Positions 44,441-57,177 of a stretch of 64,000 bases of DNA are shown in pieces; position 1 is the first letter of the stretch, and every line of letters begins with the position of its first letter. Under the pieces are notes generated by a model. That model saw only the letters and a list, made by a program, of their open reading frames with translations. It ran no database searches and had not been told where the DNA came from. Origin of the DNA: Meconema thalassinum (lineage: Eukaryota; Arthropoda; Insecta; Orthoptera; Tettigoniidae); NCBI GenBank assembly GCA_946902985.2, contig OX336389.2, positions 170,634,704-170,698,703 on the forward strand. The letters run 5' to 3'. The position numbers and the translations under genes were made by a program.

Positions 44441-46917
44441 TAATTTTATTTACGTATTGAGCCCGTTGGACGAGGTCATCGAGCAACTATCTGTCGTAAA
44501 TAACCTTCCCGACTTCCTCACCCTGCAGACCCACACGTTAGTTAGTTAGTTAGTTAGTTATTGTTGTTTTAAGGGGTGGAACAACGAGGTCATCTGCCCC
44601 AAAGACCCACACGTTGAGAGGATGGGATGTGTCCTCAGACAAGCTCCGGCACGAGACCAATAATCTAAGGGTATCGGGTAAAGTGAGAGAAAAAGTCATA
44701 GGCATGCCGAGGAAGCACACCCCCAAAAGAAATAAAATCTAAGAATGAATATTCCAGGCTTAAGTAGAATTCATTAAAAGTTTATTGAAGCAGAACAAAT
44801 CCTTATCCTCCTTCGGGGGGATTGAAATATCGGCTAGTCCGCGAAGCTAATAAATTAAAATGAAATAAATTAATATTATTGTTTCCTAAACTGACGTTAA
44901 GTTAACCCTCTCGAAAGTCCTAATTACACAGAAAAGAATGAAGTCCAAAATCAAAACTAAGAATTTGACACGTACTGTAATCAAGTCCCTAAGCAATTAT
45001 AACAATATCCGATTAAAAATACGAATAGTCACCGACTGAATTTACAGCAAAGCACAAATGTCAATTGACCTGCAGCAACTAGAGTGTAATTTACATTTAA
45101 TTGCACCAATAGAAAATAGGCTATGTTATAAAGGTGTCACTTCCAGTATTTAAATTTAAAAAGTATTTCCCTATTTGAATATTTAACAGTAGATGATGAG
45201 CATCTGTGACGAGGAAAAATTCAAAGTTAATAAAGCAATCAGACTATCCAAACAAATCATTAAGCTATTACACATATAATAAAACCAAAGTAAATGGTTA
45301 ACACTCTTAATCTTAAACACAAAATAATGATAATCACACTCCTTCGTACGCAAATCCATGTACTGTTTGCACTGGATCGCCATCTGAATGCGTGTAAATT
45401 GTTGGCGGTGACACTGCTAGAAAGCTTTATGTCCCACCCCTAGTTGTCAAATGTTCACGTGTACTGAGATTAAGTGATATTGCAACTTGTCGTCTCGGAA
45501 GATCGAGTCAGCTGTCCTAAAAGCCTGTAATCCTAATAATCGGCTGTTCCAGGTGTCGGTGATGTAACAAAATATTATTCAACTTTAGAAAAATCATCTC
45601 TTATTTAGTTCGTTTGACTTATAACGTTGGTTTAAGTTAATTAGTTTTATGATTTAATTCCCGTTTATTTTCATTAGTCCCTCATAGTGGTATTAAGTTT
45701 CACCTAATGACCATGATGACACAAAGCAACAACAGCAAAAACACTGAAGTGGAGTTGTCTGTACCATAACACATTATTACCTCACCCATGGGTAATACAA
45801 GAACACGCGCTAAAAATAGCGAAAATAGGCCGGCACACTGGCTCGCTAAACCTCGGTTGATGTGACGAAAAACCAATCATCATCACTGAAATAAAAATTC
45901 CTGATAATAATGTGGGTGAATCACGTCAATCCGATCATTTACCATAAAAACAGACACAACAATAACATGTCTTATTAATTTATACATGGTCTCTGGTCAA
46001 TCATATTCAAAACTAGGGGGGGATCCATCTAGGTGGAATACTCATGGAACCTGTACCATTAAACGTTGTCGTAAGCATGAACGAGATTCAAAATATAGAC
46101 ATGAAAGTCTCCTACTGAACATAATAATGCATAAAAATACGACCGTAAATCTCATCGAGAATTAGCAATAGAGCTAGTTACAGAATTCATACAGTCAAAG
46201 CCTACATCAGTCGTCTCTCAGAGTTGCAATCAGCCGTTAGCATTTGCCATATGATCGGCTAGCTGTCCTGTCCACCTGCGGTTCGCTCACAGTAGACCTG
46301 GCGTGTCACTGGGCTATGCTTTGATTTCAATACGTTACACTTCCATTTAAAATTGAGCAGCTTGAATACAGTCCTATTGTCTGGCTCGTAAGATAATTCA
46401 CTTACACATAAGAACACTTGTAGTATAATTAAGATTGACTAGAACTGAGTCTCGTAGGTATAATCAAAGAAAAAAGCAAAGAATATTAAAAGACATATTT
46501 CACTCTCCCCGTGGAATGTTGCCAATCGTTCAAAAGACATTGGAGTAATGAAAGAGACTCCCAAGTCTCGCAGTTTACATCTTATCATTGTATACTTCAA
46601 ATACGTTGCAACCAAAACATAATGTGCTCCCTGAGCACTAAAAGTCAGAAATAACGACAACACCTACACCTTAAGTGTTATCAACCGATACGTAGACTAG
46701 GCATTCACCCTGCCTGGTTTCTAAAAAGTTCTGTGTTACCCTCTAACACTTATGCAAGTTCATAATAACCAAGACTAGTGGCATCAGAGCTCACTGAAAT
46801 GTTACATTATTTAGCGGTAGAGTAAACTTCAGCTTCTACCATACGATACGCCGATTAAGTCCTTCTGTACTTCCTACCATTAAAAGTACATGTGAAAGAA
46901 AAAACAATCAAATCAAT
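44441..46917. other. Spacer, no gene seen
   Basis: It contains a (GTTA)n microsatellite at about 44537-44562, followed by TTGTTGTTTTAAGGGGTGG...GAGGTCATCTGCCCC, a variant of the interspersed motif also at 8180, 56400 and 63100. The rest is AT-rich with no recognised coding or RNA gene. Confidence 0.55.
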
Positions 46918-46935
46918 AACGTAGCCTTGTACTAA

Positions 46936-49900
46936 ACCCACCAACCTGGGCCCAATGTTTGGGAAGCCAGGCTCTGCCTGTCACAAGTCAGGACAAAGGG
47001 CGAGTGATAGAGGAGTAACACCTCTTAAAAAAAACTGGGACCAGCTGACCCGGCTGGTAGTACCCTGTAAGGGTCCCTTGCCAGGGTTACGGTGAAGTCC
47101 ACAACGGCTGCTACAGTGGAGAGGATAATCTTCGGTACAGTGTATATGGCGGATGTGGCATCCCAGTGCTCGGGATTAATAGAGTAAAAGGTTTCATCCT
47201 CACTCCGAGGATAGATATCAGTTGTAGCGTCTGATCCGGAGCGGGCGGCTACGAACGGCGTCTGTACCCCATGTTAGGAGCGGCCGAATTTATATGCTGG
47301 CAGTAGCTTTAAAATGCTAGGCGTCAGACTCAGCGACAAGTTGGCCGAAATTTAATTGTCGTATCATGATGCACCAAGTAAATTGTAGTATCCAGACTAG
47401 GGCGTCCCCCGCAGGGGACGCGCCCCGACCCCGCCCGATCGGGGTGGGAAATGGACGAGGGCTACCTACCCAAGGCCGGGGCAGGCTAAAGAAGCAAGGC
47501 TCGATTACTAGATTTGCCACAATCAACGTTGGGACATTAACTAGGCGCAGTCGTGAGTTGGCTGAATCGCTCCACCAATGCAAAATTGATGTAGCCTGTA
47601 TCCGGGAAACAAAGTGGAAAGGCGCAAAGGCGCGTGATATTGGTGATGGTTACAAGCTCTTCTACAATGGCAAAACATCAGACCGAAATGGTGTGGCAAT
47701 TGCCATCTGTGAACGGCTACGGAATAATGTCACCAGAGTAAACCGTATCTCTGATCGCCTGATGAGCATCCAGATAATTACGGACACAATATCACTCCAT
47801 ATCGTCTCATGTTATGCACCACAGACTGGGTGCCAAGCTGAAGAACAAGACAAATTCTGGGGTGATCTTGAGACATTAATACATTCAGTTGATCATAATG
47901 AGTCTTTGCTTATTGGAGGAGATCTCAATAGTCATGCTGGTAGATCACGTGGTGGTTTTGAACGCGTACATGGTGGTTGTGGTCATGGGACGCGAAATGC
48001 AGCTGGTGTGCGTACTTTAGAGTGTGCCGAGGCTTGTGACCTAGTGGTGGTGAACAACTTCTTCAAGAAACGGTTATCACATCTCATCACATACAACAGT
48101 GGTGGCCATCAAACTCAAATTGATTACTGGTTGGTGCGTAGAAGAGATCTGAAATTGGTGAAGGACTCCAAGGTCATTCCTTCAGAAAATGTTGCTCCCC
48201 AACATAAGCCCTTGATCTTAGATTTCCATATTACTCTTCGTACTCCTTCACGGCCTATCACCAATACTGAACGTATAAAGTGGTGGAAACTACCTGGCCA
48301 TGAATTTCAACTTCTAGATTCTATTGGTCCTCTTCCTGACAACATTGATCAACTAACATGGAATGAATTCACCTCAAACATTCAGGCAAATGCTAAGGAA
48401 GTAATGGGTATGACAAAACCGGGACGACAATTTGTTGATAAACAAACTTGGTGGTGGAATGAAGACGTGCAGCGAGCTGTGAAATCTAAGAAAACTGCTT
48501 TCAAAAAGTGGCTTAGATCAAGAACCGATGCTGATCTAACTCAATATCGTCAGGTCAAATCCGATGCAAAACACGCTGTTGCAGTTGCTAAATCCAAGCA
48601 ACTAAGTACATTGTACGAGCAATTAGAGGAATCTACTGGGGTCAATAATATTTACAAGCTAGCCAGATCTCGTCATCGTGCCACAGTTGACATAGGACAT
48701 GTCATGCATATCAAGGATAAGCACGGGCATCTTCTAACAAAACCAACAGAGATCCTTCAACGATGGCATGAACACTTCAATACTATCTGTAATGAGGAGT
48801 TCCCACACCCACCGATTCCATTAGCCGATGCTGTACAAGGTGCAGTTCCACCTATCACACCTGCCGAGGTCAATACTGCGATCCACGCCATGAAGAATGG
48901 CAAGGCAACAGGCCCTGATGATATTCCTGCAGAGCTATGGAAGCAGTTGGGTCATGCCTCTGCAGAGTTCCTAGCAGAGTTCTTTAACAAATTCCTTGCG
49001 AGCCACCAGATCCCGTCAGCTTGGCAAACTAGCGTCACAGTACCAATATGGAAAGGCAAGAGCGATGTAACTATCTGTGCCAATTATCGTCCTATTCGTC
49101 TCCTATGCCACATAATGAAGATTCTAGAACGTGTGATTGACACTCGCTTACGTAGCATTGTTACCATCTCGCCTAACCAGTGTGGATTCATGAAAGGTCG
49201 CGGAACAACTGATGCTATCCATGCAATGCGGCTTCTGATAGAAAAGTATATGGAGAAAAGAAGGACAATTCACATGGCTTTTCTGGATCTGGAGAAAGCA
49301 TTCGACCGGGTTCCCCATCAGCTTATATGGTATTCTCTTCGGTCTCATGGCGTACCAGAAGCTTATGTGCGTTGGGTCCAACTCCTCGACAATAATACAA
49401 CTAGCTCTGTACGCAGTGCTGCTTGCCTCACCAAACAGTTCGATATTCGAGTTGGGGTTCACTAGGGATCTGCACTATCTCCACTCTTGTTTATCCTATG
49501 CATGGATACAGTGACTGCCGATTTGCAGAGGCAACCACCATGGACATTGCTGTACGCCGATGATGTCATGCTTGCAAGTGAGACACGTAATGATCTAGAG
49601 CACTTGGTCAACCTCTGGAATGCGAGGCTCTGTGAATTTGGACTACGGCTCAACCTCACTAAGACTGAGTACCTTGAATGTGGTTCACAGACAGATGGGA
49701 CCATCATAGTAGATGGCACCCCACTACCAAAGGCTTCACATCTCCGATACCTTGGCTCCGTTGTAAGACCTGATGGTGACACAGTCTCGGATGCCCGTGC
49801 GAGAGTGAATGCTGCATGGATGAAGTGGCGCCAGGTCACAGGCGTTCTCTGTGACCGCAAGATCCCTTTGCGCCTCAAAACTAAGATCTATCAATCAGTC

Positions 49901-50325
49901 GTCCGCCCTGTTGCTTTGTATGGAGCTGAATGCTGGCCTAATACAAAGAAACATGAACAAGCTTTGCACTCAATGGAGATGCGGATGCTACAATGGTCCT
50001 TGGGAATTACACGGCTGGATCATATTAAGAACGAAGACGTCCGCAATACTCTTGGAATTGCCCCTATTCCAGCCAAAATGAGGGATACTTGGTTGTGTTG
50101 GTACGGGCATGTAGCCCGAGCAAATACAGAGTCCATTGTAAGCAAGTCACTTGCTCTCGAGCCTGATGGACGACCAAAAAGGCGTTGGATGGATACCCTA
50201 CACGACGATATACGCATCGTAGGTCTTCGTCCTATAGATGCAGCAAACCGCAACAAATGGAGAGCGAGGTGCAGAGTGGTGGATCCCAAAAAATAATTGG
50301 GAACAACGCCAGGAAGAAGAAGAAG
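46936..50325 (+). mobile_element. Full-length RTE-clade LINE
   Basis: It is flanked by the 18-bp direct repeat AACGTAGCCTTGTACTAA at 46918-46935 and 50326-50343. The 3.39 kb body has a 430-bp leader, one long ORF and a 3' end of (GAA)n repeats, the RTE pattern. Apart from one stop codon it appears intact, so the insertion is probably recent. Confidence 0.92.
47366..50296 (+). pseudogene. RTE ORF2 (endonuclease and reverse transcriptase), one nonsense codon
   Basis: The endonuclease carries TINVGTLTRRSRELAES, the catalytic Glu in IRETKWKGAKARDIGDGYKL, RNGVAIAI and GGDLNSHAG, then QIDYWLV. The reverse transcriptase shows GKATGPDDIPAE, FLDLEKAFDRVP, GVH-stop-GSALSPL and YADDVMLA. A C-terminal region with ALYGAECWP, WYGHVAR and RPKRRWMDTLHDDIR is typical of RTE. 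The only break is TAG at 49463-49465, where the family has Gln (a CAG-to-TAG change). The frame is otherwise open to TAA at 50294-50296. The ATG at 47366 is the first in frame; the conserved region starts about 40 codons later, so the true start could be downstream. Confidence 0.9.
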
Positions 50326-50343
50326 AACGTAGCCTTGTACTAA

Positions 50344-53035
50344 GCTAAAAATATTTACAGGTTGAGTGTATCAGAGAATACAGGCATTCTCTCCTAACAA
50401 AATGATGTACGTGCGTACACGTGGCGTTTGCCATCGTATCACGTGGCGTCATCTGGCAAGTGATATGACCAGGGCAAGTCAAAAAATGGGCTGAAAGACG
50501 TGTTATCACGCTGGTTATTCCTAGAGCTGTAGCCCCTGGAATAGAGCTTGGATTCAGCTCTCGGCTACATCGTCTTCTTCCTCCCATTGTGTAAGCTAAC
50601 GTCTTGGCTTCTCCCTCATGCTGATGAGTTTAATACACCACGATCTTGCCTGGATACGCAGGATACTACTGCCCCTCATCTCCATGTAGTCGCTTGTTTC
50701 AGTCATGATGTTCTAGAAATGATCAGCGAAGTTAAGTTAAAGATGGATGCCTCTATGTGTTTGCAGTAACACTGATGAATAGAATAAAAGCTTACCACTA
50801 CTGTAGCAGTTTGGCTAGCCCACACGTTGAGCGACAAGTGTAGCAGTTTGACTGCCCCTAACTGTTGGGTGATAAATGTAACTGTTTACCTTTGCCTAAG
50901 CTATGTTGTTTTAATGGGCGCCAAGACCTCAACGCAATGTTGAAATCTAAATTTGTATTTAACAACGTCTAGCTCTGGCAGAACACCTTCAAGACTCTAT
51001 TCACTCAGATCGCGGTATAATTTGATCATTAACCCAACGAACAATTGTATCAGGAGAAGGAATTGGTCTATATCTAATGCTACCTACTGAAAGCAAAGAT
51101 TGCATGGTTAAAAGAAATGAATTTATTGTATAAAAAAAGCAAGTATAGCAAAATTAATAATAATAATAATAAGTTTAAAATTTAAATTGGAGCGTTGCGA
51201 TTTTAATATTACCGATAGAAAATTACGTGAAAACGGAGTCGGATAAATTACTGATTTTACTCTTATTACCAAGCTATGAATTTACTGAATTACTGAATAT
51301 GAAACAAAGAAAAATGAGAGATTGCGTATTTCTGCGTCATTCGCGCTTACCACTGGAAATGGCCGAAGCCTTTCCCTCGTACTGGATGATGCAGTGAGCT
51401 GCCCACAGTCTCCTGGATGTCGCCATCTTCTTCGTTGTTGATGACATATTTGTAGATATGAAGCTTTATGGTCCGTACATCGGAACCAACACGTACAACC
51501 ACCACGGTTAAGTTTCACAAAGAAAGTCGCTAACTCCACTGAACATCGGAGCGACACGCACTTGCAACCGTACTCGGCAAGTTCTACACAGATTGTCCTC
51601 GTTCCACGGCGCGTCGAACGATATATGCACCCGTCGCATCCCCACTCTTCAGCCGACATCTAGCTTACGTCGTCTCCACTGATTGGCTGCACCCCATGTG
51701 CTACTTCCCCTTCTCTGGCTCATTACACTCCGCGGGAGGGAGAAGTCGATTTCCGTTCCAACTATTCGCCTTTTCTTGACGCTGCGACCCAAGCTTGCGT
51801 AATACTTCTTGACAGGAATCAGCTTGTATTTGAATTCCCAGTGAGTCATGTCTCTCAATATATCCTAACTGACGAAAACTCCGTAAAATTCCGTAATCAC
51901 ATAATTTTCTATGATATTGTCGTTCGTAATAATTTGCTTGATAGTGTTTTCTAAGACATAGAAAACCTATCTGTATGCTTATAATTTTTATAAAATGCTC
52001 CGAAAATATCTTAATAATAATTATAATAAATTAATAATAATAATGAATTAACATGAAAAATTCTCTTGGCTGAACAATTTGCCGCGTAAATAAATATAGA
52101 ATGGCTTCCTACTGACTTATGCCAGTGGCATGAAAACCCCTCGAAAAACACGTTACACTACGGTAATGGCGTCTGCTTACTGATTATGAAGTAGAGCGGT
52201 TATCAGAAGAAATTGTGGCAATCTCGAAACTTGTAGTAATGTAAATAGTGTCCTTGCGTTGGTTTTGCGATTTTTGTAGTTGATTATCAGTTCATTTGGT
52301 GAACTTTTACTGTCAGATGAAAGTTATATGATCACCTCGTGGTCTCGCCACTTAAAATAAGATCATGTGGTCTCCACACTATAGCAGAATTATCACCAGA
52401 TATGCGAAATATCGCTAGATTGTCACCTAGTTCACTTTATACAAATGTGATAGCGTGTTTAGCACTCACGCGAAACTTATTTTGCTTCCTCGTAGCACAA
52501 ATTCAATTAGTTCACACACTCGTTTCTGCCGGTACAAAATTGACCTGCGTCGATCGCACAGATCAAGAAGAGTTAGTGACGTCACTCGTGACGTAGGCCA
52601 AGGTTCCGGAAGAACACTCTAGTCATTGAGCAACTATACGTCTCCGCATAATGTGATTTACCAACTTTTTGCGTTGTTAAATTGTAATCCAGGACTATCA
52701 AAAAATCTCAAATCAGTCAAGATCAATAATAAAAAGTGTAGTACATTGCCAATTTCAATGTCGTAACATTTATAATGGGAAAATATATTGACGGACAGGA
52801 AGAAAAAATGTGAGAATGTCCACTGCCACAGTCGAAATCGTGATACAAGCGAGATGAAAGCTCTTACGGCTCATCCTGGCCGATTTGGTGCAATTCCAAC
52901 TTGAAAACAATCGAAGATATCACCAATCATGAGCCATACGGGCTCTGTATGTCCAAGATCATGAGTAGGGGGGTAATGCCGATTCTAACCCACCCATTTT
53001 ATTTGTACCAGACTGTACAAGTTAAAATAATTAAT
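50344..53035. other. Spacer, no gene seen
   Basis: AT-rich sequence with short (AAT)n runs near 51160 and 52020. Frames up to 125 codons (about 51659-51282, minus) show no motif I recognise. Confidence 0.5.
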
Positions 53036-53039
53036 ATCT

Positions 53040-53860
53040 CTCAAACGCATGGTCGGATGTTGAGAAATGTGGTGTCCTAGGACTCGGGCTGACGTCCTCT
53101 TTCCTATGGACCATGTATTATATTTTTCAAAATTTTTTTAAAAATTTTCGTTTTCGAAAATAGGCTATAGCTTGAAAACCAAACAGGATAGAACGTTGTG
53201 CCATGGCTCAAACGAATGGTCTATATGACCTTTATATTTTGTAATAAAACTTTTTTATTTTTTTATGTTTTTTGAAAACACTCGAATTTTGAAAATTCTA
53301 TATTATGGAAACTAGAAAGTTTACAAAAAAGTTTGTTTAACGTAAATCAATGGTCCATACCCTCTCTACCCCCAAAATAAATTTCAAGTCTCTAGGATGA
53401 AAACCTGCAGTAGTGGGGTAACACGGGAGCTGCTTACAAAAGCAAGTGGTGAGCCCCTGCGACCTTGGAATGGAAGGAGCCATGCTAGGAGGGCGTGCTT
53501 GGATTCGTTTTTTTCGTCTCGTCGTGCTCTTTACGGGAATGTAGGTGTCGAAAAGGTGAAAATCTGGAAACACAGTCTTTTTGCGGTAAAAACGTGATTT
53601 TAGACTTTTTGCTATATCTCGCGAACCAAGTATGCTAGAGGCGTGTACGACGGGTCCAAGGACTCGGGCTGACGTCCTATTTGCTATGGACCCACTCGTT
53701 ATATTTTTAAAAAAATCCGGAAACTCGATTTTGGGGTAAACAAGTGTTTTTTGTGATTTTTGCCGATATCTCACGAACCAATAACGCTAAAGACGTGTAC
53801 GAGGTGTCCTAGGACTCGGGCTAACGCCCCCCTTTCAAATGTGGTAGATTTTTTTTCCAA
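53040..53860. repeat. Degenerate repeat around GTCC(T/A)AGGACTCGGGCT(G/A)ACG
   Basis: The motif followed by a CCTATGGACC-like segment occurs at about 53080, 53658 and 53806. TATCTC(G/A)CGAACCAA-type phrases accompany the last two. Units are unequal in length and strongly diverged. No coding role seen. Confidence 0.55.
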
Positions 53861-54331
53861 AAAATAATTCACAAAGGGCCTAACGCCGTACATGTTGAAA
53901 AAACGTTTTCTTTTTCTTTACTTGTTTATAATGTTTATAAAGCGTGGTGGTTGAGAGAGACGATACGGCTGGGTGTGTGTGCGTTTCAACGAACCTGTCG
54001 CTGACCACGCCGGCCGTGTTCAATAGTACAATCGCTATTTCGGCGGGTCGATGTATGACAGAGCGAGGGTGCGTTTTTTTCACACCTTTTACCTTTAACG
54101 TGTAAACGGTAATGAGAACTTGGTTTTATGTTGGTCGAAGCGAGCAGAGAAAACAAACTTGCCGAGGAGCAGGAGGTGAATGTCATTTGAGCTTATTGGA
54201 AGGCGTTGATCTGACTTGACAACAAGTACAATGGAAAATGACAATGACGCTTGAAGGTGAAATAATCTGACCATTGTGGTGGCAGGGAAGAGCGAATACA
54301 CGTGTGAGATGACATGTATGCTAAACCAGTG

Positions 54332-54673
54332 ACATCCTGTCTTGCTTCGTACGTGACAAAATGCGAGTTTATGTGAAATTTGATCTACCGCAGGTGTTCA
54401 CCTTGGGTGTTAGCTGTCCACGTGCGCGATAACTGTTAACAAGTTACATCCTGTTTTGCTTCGTACGTGACAAAATGCAAGTTCATGTGAAATTTGATCT
54501 ACCGCAGGTGTTCACTTTGGGTGTTAGCTGTCCACGTGTGCGATAACTGTTAACAAGTGATATCCTGTTTTGCTTTGTACGTGACAAAATGCAAGTTGGC
54601 ATGAAATTTGATTTGCCACAGGTGTTCACCTTGGACGTTAGCTGTCCACGTGCCTGATAAGAGAATGTTCAAA
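54332..54673. repeat. 114-bp tandem repeat, three units
   Basis: A(C/T)ATCCTGT(C/T)TTGCTT recurs at 54332, 54446 and 54560, each followed by GTACGTGACAAAATGC, a GAAATTTGAT segment and TTAGCTGTCCACGTG. Units are about 90% alike by eye; the third is the most diverged. Confidence 0.85.
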
Positions 54674-54948
54674 GCGTGGGAATCGCTGAATCAGTAAAAA
54701 GTATGATGCAACTTGTCGGAATGATGTCACAACCAATAGATAGGCAAGAGCTGCAAACACCAGTGGTGGGAGGTGAAGGGAGGGAAAGGGGGAGGGGTAA
54801 TGTATGAGAGAACACAGGTGGAAAGAGAAAGAAATATGTGGAGCTGAGGACTGTACACATAGAGCTATAGGTGCTGTACAACATGTGTGAATAAATAAAT
54901 TAAAAATTGCACAGGTTCACACAACATAGACTGTATTATTGCCATGGC

Positions 54949-55220
54949 CAAGCACTCACATTAAGATCATTTACAAAATCATAAAATGAAAAATAAAAAA
55001 TCTTGTTTTGGAAATATCGTTTTTCAACATACACAAAATAAATATATAAAAAATTTGTAAACAACAAAATGGAAAATCCATGGTCAAGCACTCACATTAA
55101 TATTATTTACAAAATCATAAAATGAAAAATAGAAAATCTTGTTTTGGAAATATCAATTTTTTTCAACATACACAAAATAAATATATAAAAAATTTGTAAA
55201 CAGCAAAATGGAAAATCCAT
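54949..55220. repeat. 136-bp tandem duplication, AT-rich
   Basis: CAAGCACTCACATTAA followed by AAATCATAAAATGAAAAAT and CTTGTTTTGGAAATATC occurs at 54949 and 55085. Related A-rich phrases (AAAATCCATGTTTCCATAT) continue to about 55340. Confidence 0.75.
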
Positions 55221-55619
55221 GTTTCCATATAGACAAAATTTTAAAAACCTTAAACGGACATTTAAGAAAATATATGCAAATGGGAAATTGACAAATGTGT
55301 AAATATGAAAATGGAAAAATCCATGTTTCCATATCATGAAATTGAAAAACATCAAACTGTCATTTAAAAAAATGCAAATGGAAAATTGACAAATTGCAAT
55401 GTGTGAAATGTGAAATTGAACAAATGACTATCATTATATAAAAAAAGAACATGGTGCTCTATGGTTGAGGTGTGAATCAAACCCTCTCTACTTATTTGGA
55501 CCACTCGAGACTGAGTAGACTAGTTTTTGTTGTCATACCACTTTTAAAAGTTTTTGTTAAATCTAGGAATTGAACCCAAGAGCTTGTAGGGGGGGATCCA
55601 AGGTTATAATATGTTAAAC

Positions 55620-55735
55620 AGATAGCCTTGAATGTAGGGTGTGGCAGTTATATAGAGATGAGACGTTTCGCTCGGGGCAGGGAGGCATGGAGATCTGCAT
55701 CTAACCAGTCAAAAGACTGACGACTCAAACAACAA
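55620..55735 (-). repeat. Conserved insect repeat fragment (GTCAGTCTTTTGACTGG)
   Basis: The minus strand reads GAGTCGTCAGTCTTTTGACTGG, then GATGCAGATCTCCATGCC. This matches a widespread insect SINE-associated core as I remember it. The mirror copy is at about 63782-63890. Confidence 0.5.
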
Positions 55736-56014
55736 CATGTAGAGCTCACCAAAATAATGTAGTGTAACGGTAAATGTTAGTCAACGAACAGTAATGCATT
55801 ACTAAAACCCATGACACGATACCTAAGAGCTTTTCTAAAATTATTTTAAAATGCCTTTAACCCTATATTAAACACCCAGTTCACAAGACTCATAACTGTA
55901 ATGTTATGGTCAAACAAAACAAAATCTATATTTCAAAACAAACAAGTGGTTTAGTCAATGTATACTGGAAAAGGTTTTATAAACACTCAAGTCCACAAAA
56001 ATAATAAAATTAGT

Positions 56015-56099
56015 AACAGGTTGACCGAGTGGTTATGGTGTTTGACTTAAGTTCAAATTTTCTGTACAAGAAAGCAAGGGTTCGAATACCTTACCTATT
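56015..56099 (+). tRNA. tRNA-Leu(UAA)-like sequence (pseudogene or SINE head)
   Basis: The acceptor AACAGGT/ACCTATT pairs at six of seven positions, and the D arm is ACC...GGT with box A-like TGACCGAGTGGTTATGG. The anticodon arm TTTGA-CTTAAGT-TCAAA is perfect, with anticodon TAA. A long variable arm can fold TTTCT/AGAAA, and the T loop is TTCGAAT. The T stem has one G-A mismatch, so function is doubtful. A long variable arm and UAA anticodon fit class II tRNA-Leu. Confidence 0.55.
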
Positions 56100-56409
56100 G
56101 CCTCAACATGACTTGACCACACTGTATTATTGTGTACTCGGTACACAAACCATAGATAGAGTGTATTGTTTAAGGTCACTCTCTTTGCGAACATAGTCAG
56201 AGACTGTTGATGGTTAACAATTGCATTAATAGTGGGACATAGGGATAGCAATTAAGAAAAACAGGCAATACCCATACACTTTTTTATTTATTTAATGTAA
56301 GTACTTGTACAATAGTTATATACAAACTACAACTCTCTTTTGTCTATTACTATCTAGTCCTTTTCGATCCACTTGCATAACAAGGCAGATGACTTTGTAG
56401 TTCAGCCCC

Positions 56410-56816
56410 TTAAAACAACAACAACACTACCTCTTGCATAGTCTGTGATGTTGATGACTCTTGAGGCGTGGAAGATGGATACAACATAACTTTTACAACA
56501 GGGGTTAAACGTTGCTCAACAATAAATGCACTATTTTGAGTAGCAACATCTTTCTCTTGTACTAACTTATTAGCATTCTGATGATTTTTTGCCAACACCA
56601 TTAGTGTTTTGTCTGGAGCACTACATTGATGATCACTCACACTTAAAACCACACCATTTCTACTTTTCATATTGCCTCGACATCTTGTTGACCTCTGTTT
56701 TGAGCATTGCCAGAATATTATTCCTTTTACATTTTGTCGTCTATAGTTATAAGAGTAGCCTTTAGAGTACACGTTGTTTACCTCGGTTAGTTGGAGTAAG
56801 TTCCATAGTAGTAACT
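56410..56816 (-). pseudogene. FLYWCH-like gene 3, left arm (frameshifted, truncated)
   Basis: Aligning with the right arm puts the start near 56816 (MELTPTNRGKQRV). A 2-bp deletion near 56762 (TTTAGAG where the right arm has TTTATAGAG) breaks the frame at about residue 15, leaving an open frame only from 56772. The zinc-finger core keeps C35, C43, H60 and C62. A 53-bp insertion after TQTMQ ends the protein early at VVLLLF, so the acidic tract and C-terminal block of its paralogues are missing. Confidence 0.7.
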
Positions 56817-56914
56817 AACCTGTTAGTATGATTTACACACTACAAAGGTTATCTCGGTTCTGGTAATAGAATTATTTAGCGTTGGCTTTTATATTTAATA
56901 TGTACGGTTTAAAG

Positions 56915-57130
56915 TGATAGAAAATTGGTAGAAACGTGGTAGCAAAGTGGTAGACAATTGGTAACATAGTGGTAGAAAAGTGGTAGCAAAGTGGTAGAAA
57001 AGTGGTAGAAAAGTGGCAGAAAAGTAGTAGAAAAGTGGTAGCAAAGTGGTAGAAAACTGGCAGAAAAGTGGTAGCAAAGTGCTAGAAAAGTGGTAGCAAA
57101 CTAGAAAAGTGGTAGCAAAGTGGTAGAAAA
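56915..57130. repeat. Minisatellite (AAAGTGGTAG(A/C)A), left arm
   Basis: Units of about 10-12 bp, GTGGTAGAAAA and GTGGTAGCAAA, alternate between genes 2 and 3. The right-arm mirror (about 62374-62608) is about 13 bp longer. Fragments of the same unit also occur near 58030 and 61450 after gene 1. Confidence 0.8.
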
Positions 57131-57177
57131 TATTACATGTATTGTTAAGAAATAGTTTAAGCGGTTACATGGATTCA

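Noticed and set aside
51282..51659. 125-codon minus-strand frame with several Cys
   Set aside because: The Cys spacing fits no zinc-finger pattern I know, no promoter or paralogue is visible, and the length is within chance expectation.
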